Assembly (NCBI GenBank): GCA_019746975.1
Contig: JAIERK010000080.1
Span: 29,066-93,065, forward strand
Reading direction: 5' to 3'
DNA: 64,000 nt
Origin: Candidatus Obscuribacterales bacterium
GTDB taxonomy: Bacteria; Cyanobacteriota; Vampirovibrionia; Obscuribacterales; Obscuribacteraceae
Of this stretch, positions 28,082-36,981 are shown piece after piece. The position numbers and the translations under genes were made by a program. Position 1 is the stretch's first letter; each line of letters starts with the position of its first letter. The notes below the pieces were generated by a model. The model was not told the origin of the DNA. It was given only the letters and a program-made list of their open reading frames with translations, and made no database searches.

Positions 28082-29224
28082 ATGATTGATACGGTCTTCG
28101 AGAGAGCCGGTGAGTCTTTACTGAGTGTGGTGCAACATGCGATGGCGGAATGCCTCAACATGAATCATGCGTATGTCTGCACGGAGCACCTTCTGGTCGC
28201 GCTTGCCAGCGATTCCGATTCTATGTCTTCCTTCGCGCTCTCGACCATGAAGATGACCGAGGAGAACACGCGGGCTGAGGTCGAAAGACTGTTTAAAGAT
28301 CACCCGGAATCAGAGCTTCTTTATTCAGATCGCCCGGACGTCGTCGAAAGCGGTTTTCCAAATCCGGTTGTGTCTCCGCAAGCCGTGGACAAACCGATTG
28401 GCTTCAGCGACTTGACCGTTCAAGCCTTGACTCGAGCATTCGACTATTCTCTTTTCTTCGGCGACAACGATATCGAGCCTGTTCACCTCCTTTTGGGTTT
28501 GATCGATTTGCCGGACGCAACCGCCTTGAAAGTTTTCGAAGACATGGGCGCCAACCTCACCTTCTTGCGCCGAGAGATCCTCATCATCATGGCCGCGGAG
28601 CGCGGTCTGGAAAGAGAGTTACCGGGCTTGAGAGAGGCTACGATTAGCGGGATGAGGGAGCTGATCGACAGGCTTTATGGCGCTGTTCGTTCTTTGTCCA
28701 ATCTCTCGTCGCGCAGCCGCTTGCCGATAAGCTATCTGCCGAGTCGCCAGGAAATAGTGCACCGAGTTTGTGTTGCTTATTTTGCGGATTTTCTCTGGAC
28801 CCAGGTCGCCTTCAAAAGATACTTGTTGGAGGAGACGCTTAACCTGTTATATCAGCGGTCCGGTCCGCTTGAATCCGAGCTTACGGCATCCATTATTTCT
28901 CATGCTGCGCAAAATCTGAGAGAAGAGGTTCGAAGCGCTTTCGAGTATATGTTGAGCAACGAGTATCGTCTTTTCGACAAGATGATGGACGAGGCCGAGT
29001 ACGATGAAATCGGGACGGTCATAGAAGAACTCTGGTGGACGCAGGGTGAAGAGATTGCATTGCATAAGCTCTTCGCCGAAGCGCTTGATGATCATCGTCG
29101 CCAGCAGATGCTTGGCTTGCAAAAGCGGCGCATCGAAATTGCCGAGCGGCTGAGTCGGATCAAAGTCAAGCTGGACGACACAGTTCGCCAGTGTTTCGAC
29201 AAGCGTTCGGTTTCACCCGCATAG
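28082..29224 (+). CDS. stand-alone ClpN-domain protein
   Basis: The 380-residue protein holds two Clp N-terminal repeats (about residues 8-72 and 109-172, each with the (E/P)HLLL(A/G)L signature), but no AAA+ motif. The rest (about 180-380) is helical, and its end RLSRIKVKLDDTVRQCFDKR may form a coiled coil. Such proteins could be adaptors for a ClpC/ClpA ATPase or protein-quality sensors; no partner is encoded nearby, so this is inferred from the domain. A ribosome site GGAGTT about 8 bp upstream supports the ATG. Confidence 0.75.
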   Translation: MIDTVFERAGESLLSVVQHAMAECLNMNHAYVCTEHLLVALASDSDSMSSFALSTMKMTEENTRAEVERLFKDHPESELLYSDRPDVVESGFPNPVVSPQAVDKPIGFSDLTVQALTRAFDYSLFFGDNDIEPVHLLLGLIDLPDATALKVFEDMGANLTFLRREILIIMAAERGLERELPGLREATISGMRELIDRLYGAVRSLSNLSSRSRLPISYLPSRQEIVHRVCVAYFADFLWTQVAFKRYLLEETLNLLYQRSGPLESELTASIISHAAQNLREEVRSAFEYMLSNEYRLFDKMMDEAEYDEIGTVIEELWWTQGEEIALHKLFAEALDDHRRQQMLGLQKRRIEIAERLSRIKVKLDDTVRQCFDKRSVSPA

Positions 29225-29279
29225 ATCGAGGTTTCAAAATAATCCTGTAGAGCGTCGGCCTCGTTCGGCTTTGCATTGA

Positions 29280-29298
29280 TGGCTTCATCTGGAAGCCA
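29280..29298 (+). terminator. hairpin after the ClpN gene, without T-tract
   Basis: TGGCTTC and GAAGCCA form a perfect 7-bp stem with a 5-base loop, 55 bp after the ClpN gene stop. No run of T follows, so it may be a weak terminator or an mRNA end-protecting hairpin. Confidence 0.35.
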
Positions 29299-29566
29299 GA
29301 GTCCTATTTATTAGCGCTGCTGCATAGACTAGCTTGATCGTAAGATCAAAAGATCTGGGAAAGCTTCTGTTAAACGGAGGCAGATTACTAGGGCTTTCAC
29401 GGGAATTTTCGAAAAAGTTTGGTAGTTGCAAAGCTATTGAAGACATCTGCCCTTATAATGAAAATTCGGAAAGACGAATTTCTCAGTTCGCCCAGCGAAA
29501 TCTGAAGGGTCCGTTGAATTGCAAACCTCTCTCCTAAAGTCGACTTAGTAGGCGTATTACCAAACT
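29299..29566. other. intergenic region before ctpA-like gene
   Basis: I see no convincing gene here. A short reading frame (29334-29537) lacks family features. At 29489-29537 the sequence loosely resembles the region at 40541-40592, which ends in a strong terminator; the meaning is unclear. Confidence 0.5.
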
Positions 29567-30766
29567 ATGAAACGTACTTTGCTTTTAGCATTACTTGGCA
29601 CGTTCGCTGCCATAACATTCAATCAACCGGCCCAGGGGCAAGGACGCCACGGATACTCGGTAACTCCTAGGGAAACCTATCACCGCGCTTGGCAGTTGGT
29701 GAGAGATAACTTCTACAATCCTAAATACAATGGCGTCAATTGGACGGCTCTCGAGCACAAATACGATGCCAAGATCAAGACGACAAAAGACGCTCATGAA
29801 TGCATCAAATTGATGTTGGGCAATCTCCACGATCCCTATACAAGGTTCCTCGATCCAATTGACTTCCAGGAAGAGAACAACGCGATCAACTCTCGGTTTG
29901 TCGGGATCGGTGTTAATCTCCAGCAGGTAGAGGACGGTCTGCTCGTCAAGCGAGTACTGGAAGGCGGACCTGCCGATCAAGCTGGTATCGCCGAGGGTGA
30001 TGAAATTCTTTCGATCCAGGGATTGAGCGCGGCTGGTCTTACTGCACCGAAGGCAGCGGAGCTGATTCGCGGAGATACTGGCACGTCGGTAGATCTCACA
30101 GTCAAAGGCAATGAAAGTCGTCCGAACCGGACGATTGCCGTAGAGCGAAAGGAAATTACTATTAAGTCTGTCAATTCAAAGATGCTGGATGGCAATATCG
30201 GATATGTACAGATTTCGACGTTTCTCTCCAATGATGCCGCGTTCGAGTTCAAAGCCGCGCTGAAGAAATTGGAAAGCGCCGATGGGCTCATTCTGGACCT
30301 GAGAAGAAATCCTGGTGGACTGTTCATCAACGCAGTCGAGGTCGCTGACATGCTGCTCGATAACGGAGCAGTCGTCAGTACGATAAGCCGTCGCGGCAAG
30401 CACACTGATTTGTCGTCCGGTAGCCCGGTGACTCATCAGCCCCTGGTCGTTCTGATTGATGAAGAGACCGCCAGCGCGAGCGAGATCCTTGCCGGTGCGC
30501 TCAAGGACAACAAGAGAGCCACCATTGTTGGAATGAATAGCTACGGCAAGGGACTTGTTCAGGAGATTAATAATCTTCCCGGCGGAGCCGCTGTCCACAT
30601 TACAGTCTCGAAGTATCTAACACCCAACGGAGAGGACATCAACAAAGTTGGAGTACGTCCAGATGTTCAGGTCGCGATGCACAATGAGCAATTCGAGGTC
30701 GCCCTGAGCTGTTTGAAAGATAAGATAAGCAAGTCGAAGCAACTGCGCGCGATCAGCAGTCTGTAA
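29567..30766 (+). CDS. secreted C-terminal processing protease (S41, CtpA type)
   Basis: This 399-residue protein has a signal peptide (LLLALLGTFAAITF), an N-terminal helical part, a PDZ domain (about 110-190) and the S41 catalytic domain. The Ser-Lys dyad is S303 in TASASEIL and K328 in YGKGLVQ, 25 residues apart as in this family. CtpA-type enzymes cut unstructured C-termini of exported proteins; the substrate here is unknown. The 3' end abuts the convergent gene at 30767 with no gap. Confidence 0.88.
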   Translation: MKRTLLLALLGTFAAITFNQPAQGQGRHGYSVTPRETYHRAWQLVRDNFYNPKYNGVNWTALEHKYDAKIKTTKDAHECIKLMLGNLHDPYTRFLDPIDFQEENNAINSRFVGIGVNLQQVEDGLLVKRVLEGGPADQAGIAEGDEILSIQGLSAAGLTAPKAAELIRGDTGTSVDLTVKGNESRPNRTIAVERKEITIKSVNSKMLDGNIGYVQISTFLSNDAAFEFKAALKKLESADGLILDLRRNPGGLFINAVEVADMLLDNGAVVSTISRRGKHTDLSSGSPVTHQPLVVLIDEETASASEILAGALKDNKRATIVGMNSYGKGLVQEINNLPGGAAVHITVSKYLTPNGEDINKVGVRPDVQVAMHNEQFEVALSCLKDKISKSKQLRAISSL

Positions 30767-31330
30767 TCAACGACCGTCCTGTCGGAGCCAACGCTTCAAA
30801 TGCTTTGAAGCTTCTGCCCACAGCGACTCATGTTGGTTGATCTTTTTGCGATTAACCTTAAATGAATCGATTACCTCGAAATCAATGTACCGAGCATCGT
30901 TGCTCGAATCGTATCGCACTGACAGTGCTTTGCATGCGTAGGCGTGAGGAGGCACAGCTAGGAGTGTGTCGTCCGAGGAAATCAGCTCTTTCCCATGATC
31001 GTAGTAAATCAGATCGCCCTTTCCCCTGAGTCTATCGCCCGGAAAACAGAAGTGTCCTATCAATAACGTGGGGGGACCAGCATATCCGCACAGGTCGAAC
31101 TGGATTGAGTCGCAATCCAGAACGATTCCGATGTCACTATAAATTACCTGACCGCAAAAAGAGTAGTTTGCATCCACTACCTGCGTGAAGTGAGTGGCAG
31201 AGTCAGGATGATCAATACTGAGATCTGCTTCTGGAATGCAAAACTGGAGGATCGCCTCGTCTCCTTCGCCGAAGAGACTTGCATCACCATCACCTATGCG
31301 CCAGTATTCGAGCAGAGTTGTTACTTTCAT
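30767..31330 (-). CDS. hypothetical protein, XRE operon
   Basis: I do not recognise this 187-residue protein. It has no signal peptide or membrane segment and looks mainly beta-rich, with several acidic patches (for example FGEGDEAILQF). The ATG at 31330 has an AAGGAA sequence about seven bases upstream. It lies 21 bp after the XRE regulator gene in the same direction, so it is likely an operon partner. Some regulator-associated proteins have this layout, but no role can be assigned. Confidence 0.55.
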   Translation of the reverse strand: MKVTTLLEYWRIGDGDASLFGEGDEAILQFCIPEADLSIDHPDSATHFTQVVDANYSFCGQVIYSDIGIVLDCDSIQFDLCGYAGPPTLLIGHFCFPGDRLRGKGDLIYYDHGKELISSDDTLLAVPPHAYACKALSVRYDSSNDARYIDFEVIDSFKVNRKKINQHESLWAEASKHLKRWLRQDGR

Positions 31331-31351
31331 ACGAACCGTTCCTTCTTGGCT

Positions 31352-31816
31352 CTACTTCAAAACAAATGGACATTTCGGGCAGTAAGCCATTGGCAGATAT
31401 ATGTGGTTGTTCTCCAGATCGATAGCCTCTTGCGCACTGCAGTTCATCGGCGTCTGGCATCGTGGACATGGAATCTGTCTGACTCCGTGAAGCACTGCAT
31501 CTGCCAGCTCTTCCATCATGGCCAGGCTGACTGTGCTCAACTCCTCCGGCTCGCTCGCCTCGGGTGGACGGTACTCGACTTCGAGCAGCATGATTGGCTC
31601 GACTCTGAGCGCTTTGGCCAGCACCTGACGATCAGGCGCAGATAGCCAGGTCTCTAATCCGGATTCGATGTCCTCGATGCGAGCCACGGTCATCCTGGAG
31701 GCTTTGGCCAGATCTCGAACGGTGAGATTTCTGAAATTTCGGATCTGATTGACTCTGCCAGCCAAGGTTTCCGCCAGGTCCATATCGTTGGGTAGCAGTT
31801 GAGTAATCTTTGCCAT
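31352..31816 (-). CDS. XRE-family regulator with a Cys-rich C-terminal part
   Basis: The 154-residue protein has an N-terminal helix-turn-helix of the XRE/Cro type (residues about 20-80, with NLTVRDLAKASRMTVARIED as recognition region) and a C-terminal part with CPRC (about residue 116) and YCPKC near the end, a likely zinc-binding ribbon. A palindrome 24-36 bp upstream is a candidate self-operator. It is the first gene of the minus-strand pair 31352/30767. The metal or redox sensing role is inference from the cysteines. Confidence 0.75.
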   Translation of the reverse strand: MAKITQLLPNDMDLAETLAGRVNQIRNFRNLTVRDLAKASRMTVARIEDIESGLETWLSAPDRQVLAKALRVEPIMLLEVEYRPPEASEPEELSTVSLAMMEELADAVLHGVRQIPCPRCQTPMNCSAQEAIDLENNHIYLPMAYCPKCPFVLK

Positions 31817-31839
31817 TTGGTGTCAGCTCCGCGAACTTA

Positions 31840-31852
31840 CAACAATTTGTTG
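31840..31852. promoter_or_regulatory. palindromic operator candidate upstream of the XRE gene
   Basis: CAACAA-T-TTGTTG is a perfect 13-bp palindrome 23 bp before the XRE start and 88 bp before the divergent gene at 31941. Repressors of this type usually bind such sites near their own promoter. Confidence 0.45.
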
Positions 31853-31940
31853 ATTGTAGCAAACTACCCAGATCTCATGGAAAGTGTGACGTTCTTCGAC
31901 CTCTGAGCGGGTAACATACTAGTAGGTCTTCGAGGCGCAG

Positions 31941-33335
31941 GTGAAGAAAGACTCAGGAAAATCCGGTTCGCAGCCACGACGATCGTCGAAGGACGGCTTC
32001 ATATTGGAGCGCCGTCAAGGTGTAGACACCGACCGCTCCGACAACAATCTTGACAGACGTAACAATACGCGACGACCGCTCAGTGTCGAGGCTTTTCAGG
32101 AGTCGGTCTCGCGGTATTGCAGGCGGTTTCAAAAAGATCAACGTGACTTCTCTCTTTCATCCGTGACTGTTCTTGAATACAAGAAAGCGAGCGCTCACGA
32201 GAAGGAGCTTTTGGACAAGGCGATTGTCAGTGTCTTGTTCAAATTCCTTCGAGAAGAGGATAGGATCTGCTTCGTCCAACCTGCCCATTATCTGGTTCTC
32301 ATGCCATCGACCACATTTGACAACGCTGTAATTGCGATGCGCAGAATAGCGGAAAAAATCGGCGAAACCAAGGTGAGGCGCAAGACAACTGTACTTCACC
32401 CCAGTGCCTTTGCAACCGTTACATCGGTGTCAAAAGCAATTCTTGGACTCGACAATCCTTCCGAATCTATCGTTGACCGCGAAATGCTTTACTCGAGCAT
32501 CGGATATACGATCGATTCTAAAGACCAGATTGCCTGTTTGCGCGATAAGGAAGAGGAGCATCAGGAGCCGCTTTTCAGGGGGCACGAAGATGGATGGATT
32601 CAACGATATTCCAGTCAGAACGAGAAAGGTAAATCAGGACGCACTTTGATGCGCGATCTCTGGACTAACAATTTCGTCGAGATGCGAAGTCTGCGAGTTT
32701 TCGATCAACCTGGTGACTGCACTACCAATGGTGCTTACACAGGCAATCTCCTCCGGCGATTACGCGTTCTTCAAAATCTCGACCTGTCTGGAGTGGTAAA
32801 GCTGAATGACTTTTACCTCAACCGGGACGGGATTCTAATGCTAATAACGTGTCCACCAAAGGGAATCGAGCTGACCTCGGACGGTTTTGATAATCTGAAG
32901 CAATCCTTGCCTTTTTTGATCGACGCTGAGGTCCTGTCGATCTGGCTAGGTCAAATCTTGACGTCGCTAATAGCACTTCAGACCTTGGTGCCGCCGGTGA
33001 TACCAAAGTCTTTCGACTCGATTAAGTTGTTTTGCTGTCCGGAAATGGATGCGAAGCCTGGTGGTCAAATAGTGATGTCCGACTATGACTTCGACTATCT
33101 TCAGTCCGCAGTGGCTGGTTCTGGAGACGGTCGAATTTCAGCGACAGAGGATAATGAATCAGGCGGTTTTCTTAATGGACTGCTTTCATTTATGGTCGGC
33201 ATAGGAAAATCATCTGAAGGCTCTAATCTGGCGAGGTTTGTTACTTTTATCGAAAAGCTCGATCCGGCTACGCGCAGCTCTCCATTCAAAATTCGCGCGC
33301 AGCTAAAACATCTGATGGAGGACGACCATGCTTGA
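31941..33335 (+). CDS. degenerate GGDEF-like protein with a second, kinase-like region
   Basis: This 464-residue protein has a polar basic N-terminus (1-45). The region of about residues 50-150 follows the helix-strand pattern of diguanylate cyclases, but the place of the GGDEF loop reads QPAHY (in ICFVQPAHYLVLMP), so it cannot be an active cyclase. The second half (about 235-340, with LSGVVKLNDFYLNRDGILMLI) resembles a protein-kinase N-lobe and hinge without catalytic motifs; this likeness is weak. The protein may be a non-catalytic signal or nucleotide sensor. The GTG start has a GAGGCG sequence upstream. It overlaps the NurA gene by 8 bp. Confidence 0.5.
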   Translation: MKKDSGKSGSQPRRSSKDGFILERRQGVDTDRSDNNLDRRNNTRRPLSVEAFQESVSRYCRRFQKDQRDFSLSSVTVLEYKKASAHEKELLDKAIVSVLFKFLREEDRICFVQPAHYLVLMPSTTFDNAVIAMRRIAEKIGETKVRRKTTVLHPSAFATVTSVSKAILGLDNPSESIVDREMLYSSIGYTIDSKDQIACLRDKEEEHQEPLFRGHEDGWIQRYSSQNEKGKSGRTLMRDLWTNNFVEMRSLRVFDQPGDCTTNGAYTGNLLRRLRVLQNLDLSGVVKLNDFYLNRDGILMLITCPPKGIELTSDGFDNLKQSLPFLIDAEVLSIWLGQILTSLIALQTLVPPVIPKSFDSIKLFCCPEMDAKPGGQIVMSDYDFDYLQSAVAGSGDGRISATEDNESGGFLNGLLSFMVGIGKSSEGSNLARFVTFIEKLDPATRSSPFKIRAQLKHLMEDDHA

Positions 33336-34515
33336 TTTCTCGAAGGTCTACAAACAGATACAGGAAGTGGGACTAGATGCTGTTCGCGAAGCTTCGCACA
33401 AACAGGTAGTAGAGCGAGCGATGGTTGCCCTAGAGTCCGCGATCGATGAGGATCGCCGCTTTCTCGAGAGATTGGAAGACAGTGCGGGTTGGGCACTGTG
33501 GCCGGTGGCAATTCCTTTGGAAGGATTTAGCTTCGATATTAAATTGAGTGAGGCACCGGCGGCGGTGACTGTCGTCGGTGTGGACGGCTCTCAGATCATG
33601 CCGAGCCATCACGAGGTCCATAACTGTTACCTGCTTAACGTTGGTCTTGCCACCATTCACTACGGTGCTAAGTTTCCGCCGAAGTTGGAAAGTTACCCTC
33701 GCCTGCACCATCGCCCGGATGACTTGTATCCGCTCGTTGATCGGCGCCGGATTCACATAGACGAACTCTTCGTGAGTCTAGAGCGCACGATGTTCGAGTT
33801 GGAGGTTCTCGTCGAGCATTCCTTGAGCGCTCAAGAGAGAGGACTGCCTGTGGTGGCGATGTACGACGGTTCGCTCATTCCATGGTCACTGGACAAGATG
33901 CCGGATGGGTATCAGGAATCATATCTGCAGCGCATGGAGGGTTGCCTTCGCTCGCTTCAGCAAGCAGGCATAGGTCTGATTGGTTATATCAGCCATAGTC
34001 GAAGCTCCGAGATCGTCAATATGCTGAGGACGTTCATCTGTCCGTTCGAGACCACCAACTGTAGAGAGCATTGTGGTGATCTCAACGAGGAAGAGTTTCC
34101 GTGCTCAACGATATGGCCGCTCACCGATCGGCAGTTGATCGGCGAGCATTTGGCTCCAGGGACGAGAAGCTCGTTTTGTCTAACCTCTCAAGCTATATCT
34201 CGGCGCCTTGGAGCCGATCAGCAGATATGCTTCGCCTACTTCAACCTGGGCAGTGAGATCGCCAGATGTGAAGTACCCAGGTGGTTGGCGACTGATGCCG
34301 CCATGCGCGACCTCGCCATGGCCGTGGTAGCGGTGCAGACACTGAAGGGTAGAGGCTATCCGGTGGCGCTTTCCGAGGCTCACAACCTGGCCGTCATCAA
34401 AGCGAAGGACAGAGAACAATTTTTCGAGTTAATTAAACGGCATTTGATCTCGCTTGGGGTCAGACAGGTTCGAGTCAGTCCGAAAGAGTCGAGAAAGCGA
34501 ATTGGCTTCGTCTGA
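33328..34515 (+). CDS. nurA: NurA-domain nuclease
   Basis: The 395-residue protein matches the NurA 5'-3' nuclease fold. VGVDGSQ holds the first metal-binding aspartate (D86), YDGSLIPW the second (D180), and the late segment YPVALSEAHNLAVI is also typical. In archaea NurA works with the HerA helicase in DNA end resection; no HerA is in this window, so the partner is unknown. It overlaps the degenerate GGDEF-like gene by 8 bp, indicating coupled expression of a nuclease with a signalling-type protein. A DNA repair or defence role is inferred from the family. Confidence 0.75.
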   Translation: MLDFSKVYKQIQEVGLDAVREASHKQVVERAMVALESAIDEDRRFLERLEDSAGWALWPVAIPLEGFSFDIKLSEAPAAVTVVGVDGSQIMPSHHEVHNCYLLNVGLATIHYGAKFPPKLESYPRLHHRPDDLYPLVDRRRIHIDELFVSLERTMFELEVLVEHSLSAQERGLPVVAMYDGSLIPWSLDKMPDGYQESYLQRMEGCLRSLQQAGIGLIGYISHSRSSEIVNMLRTFICPFETTNCREHCGDLNEEEFPCSTIWPLTDRQLIGEHLAPGTRSSFCLTSQAISRRLGADQQICFAYFNLGSEIARCEVPRWLATDAAMRDLAMAVVAVQTLKGRGYPVALSEAHNLAVIKAKDREQFFELIKRHLISLGVRQVRVSPKESRKRIGFV

Positions 34516-34755
34516 TCAATAGGTGTTTCCCAAACTTAATCAATTCCTGTACTCAAGATCACTTGGCTTTCAGGTCGAGACTCGAAATCTAGTCACAACT
34601 TGTATGTTTGGCTTAACTGGCTCTTAGTTTGATTAAATTGCGCTTATTTTGTGCGTAAATTCCCCATTTACTTCGGCGTAAATATCGCTAAAGTATGCAG
34701 ATGAGATTGCACTTGGGATTATTGGGGAGTTCCGACTGGCTCTATTTGCGGGAGA

Positions 34756-35487
34756 ATGAAATACGTGTTCGATAAATTGAAATTCCTTTGGAATCGAATT
34801 AGCGAAAAATTCGAAGGCAACTTGGCGCGTAAAGAAGAAGTCGCAGATTTTCAAGAATTAGAGAGAACAAAGCAGAGACTGGAGCAGATGCGCTCCCGGA
34901 CGAGTAGAATCAGTCCGGAAGCTACTGGCTCGGTGGCGGTCGACCAGGTTCGCAGGCGCGTGACGAGCGATATGCCGCGCGACCCGAACATGACTTCTGT
35001 TCAGCGCAACCGTCAGGCGATCAACAAATGGCTTCATCGTGAAGATTACGAGCCTGCCTCAGCAGGATCATTCGACACAGCTGACTTTAATCGACGGCTG
35101 GCAGAAGCGCAAAGAGCCAGCGACGAGCGAGATCAGCTGCCGCTTCCAGCGATTGAACATACATTCATGGCGTTCAGTCGTCCGCAAGAAGAGTCTTACG
35201 AAGCCGACCCTATCAGTCTGTCCGGCGTCCACTACAGAGTAGACCCGTTGGAAGTAGGCGATGACATTTTCTTGCCTCAGGTCTCGGCTGAAGCAGAGCA
35301 AGAAGCTGACATGGATTTCACGCCTGTGACGTCGTTTTCTCCTGATGCGGAGAGTGAGTCAATGGGGCAACAGGCTCCTGTGAAAATTTCCAACCCTATG
35401 ATTCAAACTCTAGCCACTCTCGAAGAGCGTATGTCGAGAGGCAATCGCACTATCGAAGGCTTCTGGGTTGGCGGCGGCGGCGACTAA
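34756..35487 (+). CDS. hypothetical charged protein
   Basis: I do not recognise this 243-residue protein. It has no signal peptide. The N-terminus (KFLWNRISEKFEGNLARKEEV) is a likely amphipathic helix; the middle is Arg/Gln-rich, and the last 100 residues are acidic and probably disordered before a short helix. The ATG at 34756 lies only one base after a GGGAG; the in-frame GTG at 34765 has a better spacing to it and may be the true start. It precedes the GNAT gene by 17 bp. Confidence 0.55.
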   Translation: MKYVFDKLKFLWNRISEKFEGNLARKEEVADFQELERTKQRLEQMRSRTSRISPEATGSVAVDQVRRRVTSDMPRDPNMTSVQRNRQAINKWLHREDYEPASAGSFDTADFNRRLAEAQRASDERDQLPLPAIEHTFMAFSRPQEESYEADPISLSGVHYRVDPLEVGDDIFLPQVSAEAEQEADMDFTPVTSFSPDAESESMGQQAPVKISNPMIQTLATLEERMSRGNRTIEGFWVGGGGD

Positions 35488-35504
35488 GAGAGTTCTATCA
35501 AAGG

Positions 35505-36083
35505 TTGAAACAGATCCCTGAGCTCGTGACTGAGCGGTTGGTAGCAACCATGTGCGCGCCGAGTGAGGCGTCACAGATGCTGACGTACGTCACGGCTAAC
35601 CGCGAGCATCTGCAGAGATATAGTCCGGTGTATCCGGATGACTACTACATGCTGGATTACTGGAAGCAGCAGCTTACGAATCATGCCGATGATTTTCAGA
35701 ATGATAAGTCACTTCATCTGTGTCTTTATGAGAAAGATAGTCCTAATACCGTAATTGGTACTATTCACTTCTCGAGCATCATCAGGCGTGCCGCGCAGTT
35801 TTGCTTCTTGGGTTACGGTATCGCACAGCAGGTCGAGGGTAGAGGCTACATGAAGGAAGCATTGCAGGCTTCGATTACATATGCCTTTGACGAGATGAAT
35901 CTCCATCGAATCATGGCCAACTATGTCCCTACCAACGAGCGAAGTGGTAGACTTTTGAAGAGTCTCGGATTCGCAGCAGAAGGCTACGCGCGCGATTACC
36001 TGCGCATCAATGGGGAATGGCAAGATCACGTCATGACCGCGCTCATCAATCAAAGGTGGTTGGACGAGAAGCTGAAATGGTGA
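35505..36083 (+). CDS. GNAT N-acetyltransferase (RimJ/RimL-like)
   Basis: The 192-residue protein begins like RimJ-type enzymes (LVTERLVATMCAPSEA) and contains the acetyl-CoA-binding part (GYGIAQQVEGRGYMKEAL, then MNLHRIMANYVPTNERS). It should transfer an acetyl group to an amine, possibly a protein N-terminus; the substrate is unknown. The start is a TTG at 35505 with AAGG just upstream. Its stop overlaps the ATG of the DUF1189 gene. Confidence 0.85.
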   Translation: MKQIPELVTERLVATMCAPSEASQMLTYVTANREHLQRYSPVYPDDYYMLDYWKQQLTNHADDFQNDKSLHLCLYEKDSPNTVIGTIHFSSIIRRAAQFCFLGYGIAQQVEGRGYMKEALQASITYAFDEMNLHRIMANYVPTNERSGRLLKSLGFAAEGYARDYLRINGEWQDHVMTALINQRWLDEKLKW

Positions 36084-36913
36084 GTAAAGTCGCACCCTGG
36101 AAGGCTATCTATAAGTGCTGGTACTCGCCGGAGATTTATCGCGAAGCCGCGCATGTCTGGCGGGGTCTGGGATATCGATACCTGGTCGGAGTTCTTGTTG
36201 TGCTCTGGGCTATCACCGCTATCCATGTGCACTTCTTGTTCAACGATCTGGTTGAGGGATATCTCAAGCCGGTTCTCAATGAGATGCCGGTGATGGAGAT
36301 CAAAGATGGGTTCATGACCATCGATAAGCCCTACAAGTTCCATGAAATTAAGGATCCTAGATCCGGTAAGGTACTGGTCACGTTCGATCTTTCGGCCCAT
36401 CCGACTGAGCCGGCACTGGATAAAGACGGCATCTTCCTGCAAGCGAAGCGTGTCATCTTCCACTTTGACGGTAAGGAACGAATCTACGATTTTACTCACG
36501 TCAAGGAGACGACGTACTCCTGGACGTATTACATCGATAATTTGGATATGGCTCGCAACTGGCTAGGTGTCGTGGTTTTGGGTGCATTCTGGCTTTTCTC
36601 ATTCCTCACCTGTGCCATTCAAGTTTTGCTTTATGGACTGATCGGCAAGGTGTTCGCCGTTTTCAACAGATGCAGGCTCACGTATCCACAATTGGTACGG
36701 TTGAGTGTCGTCGCTATAACACCTTCGTTAATAATTGATACGTGTCAGAAGTTAATTTGTACAGGCTTGCCGGCGTGGACAGCCGTATCTGTCGTGGTTT
36801 CGCTGTTGTATCTCATCTTCGGGGTGAGGGCGAATTCGATAGGCTACGTCTGGAGGCTCGCCAATACTGCCTCCGGCGTGCAATTGGAGGCAAATCCTCA
36901 ATCGTCTAAATGA
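36077..36913 (+). CDS. DUF1189 membrane protein
   Basis: From the ATG at 36077 (overlapping the GNAT stop) the protein has about 278 residues. It shows one hydrophobic helix near the start (YRYLVGVLVVLWAITAI), a soluble beta-rich loop (MPVMEIKDGFMTID) and several more hydrophobic segments, the layout of DUF1189. Function is unknown. A longer reading frame from 36017 would lie mostly inside the GNAT gene and is less likely. Confidence 0.75.
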   Translation: MVSKVAPWKAIYKCWYSPEIYREAAHVWRGLGYRYLVGVLVVLWAITAIHVHFLFNDLVEGYLKPVLNEMPVMEIKDGFMTIDKPYKFHEIKDPRSGKVLVTFDLSAHPTEPALDKDGIFLQAKRVIFHFDGKERIYDFTHVKETTYSWTYYIDNLDMARNWLGVVVLGAFWLFSFLTCAIQVLLYGLIGKVFAVFNRCRLTYPQLVRLSVVAITPSLIIDTCQKLICTGLPAWTAVSVVVSLLYLIFGVRANSIGYVWRLANTASGVQLEANPQSSK

Positions 36914-36981
36914 TTCAAACTGGCATTGCATGCTAGGATCTGGGCCACTTCTTGAGAAACATTGCGCCCGAGGATGCAAAC

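Noticed and set aside
29334..29537. Short reading frame before the CtpA-type gene
   Set aside because: No ribosome site, no family pattern, and it lies in a gap with a hairpin and repeat-like sequence.
33328..34515. HerA-NurA end-resection operon
   Set aside because: NurA is present but no HerA-type helicase is encoded next to it; the overlapping gene is not an ATPase.
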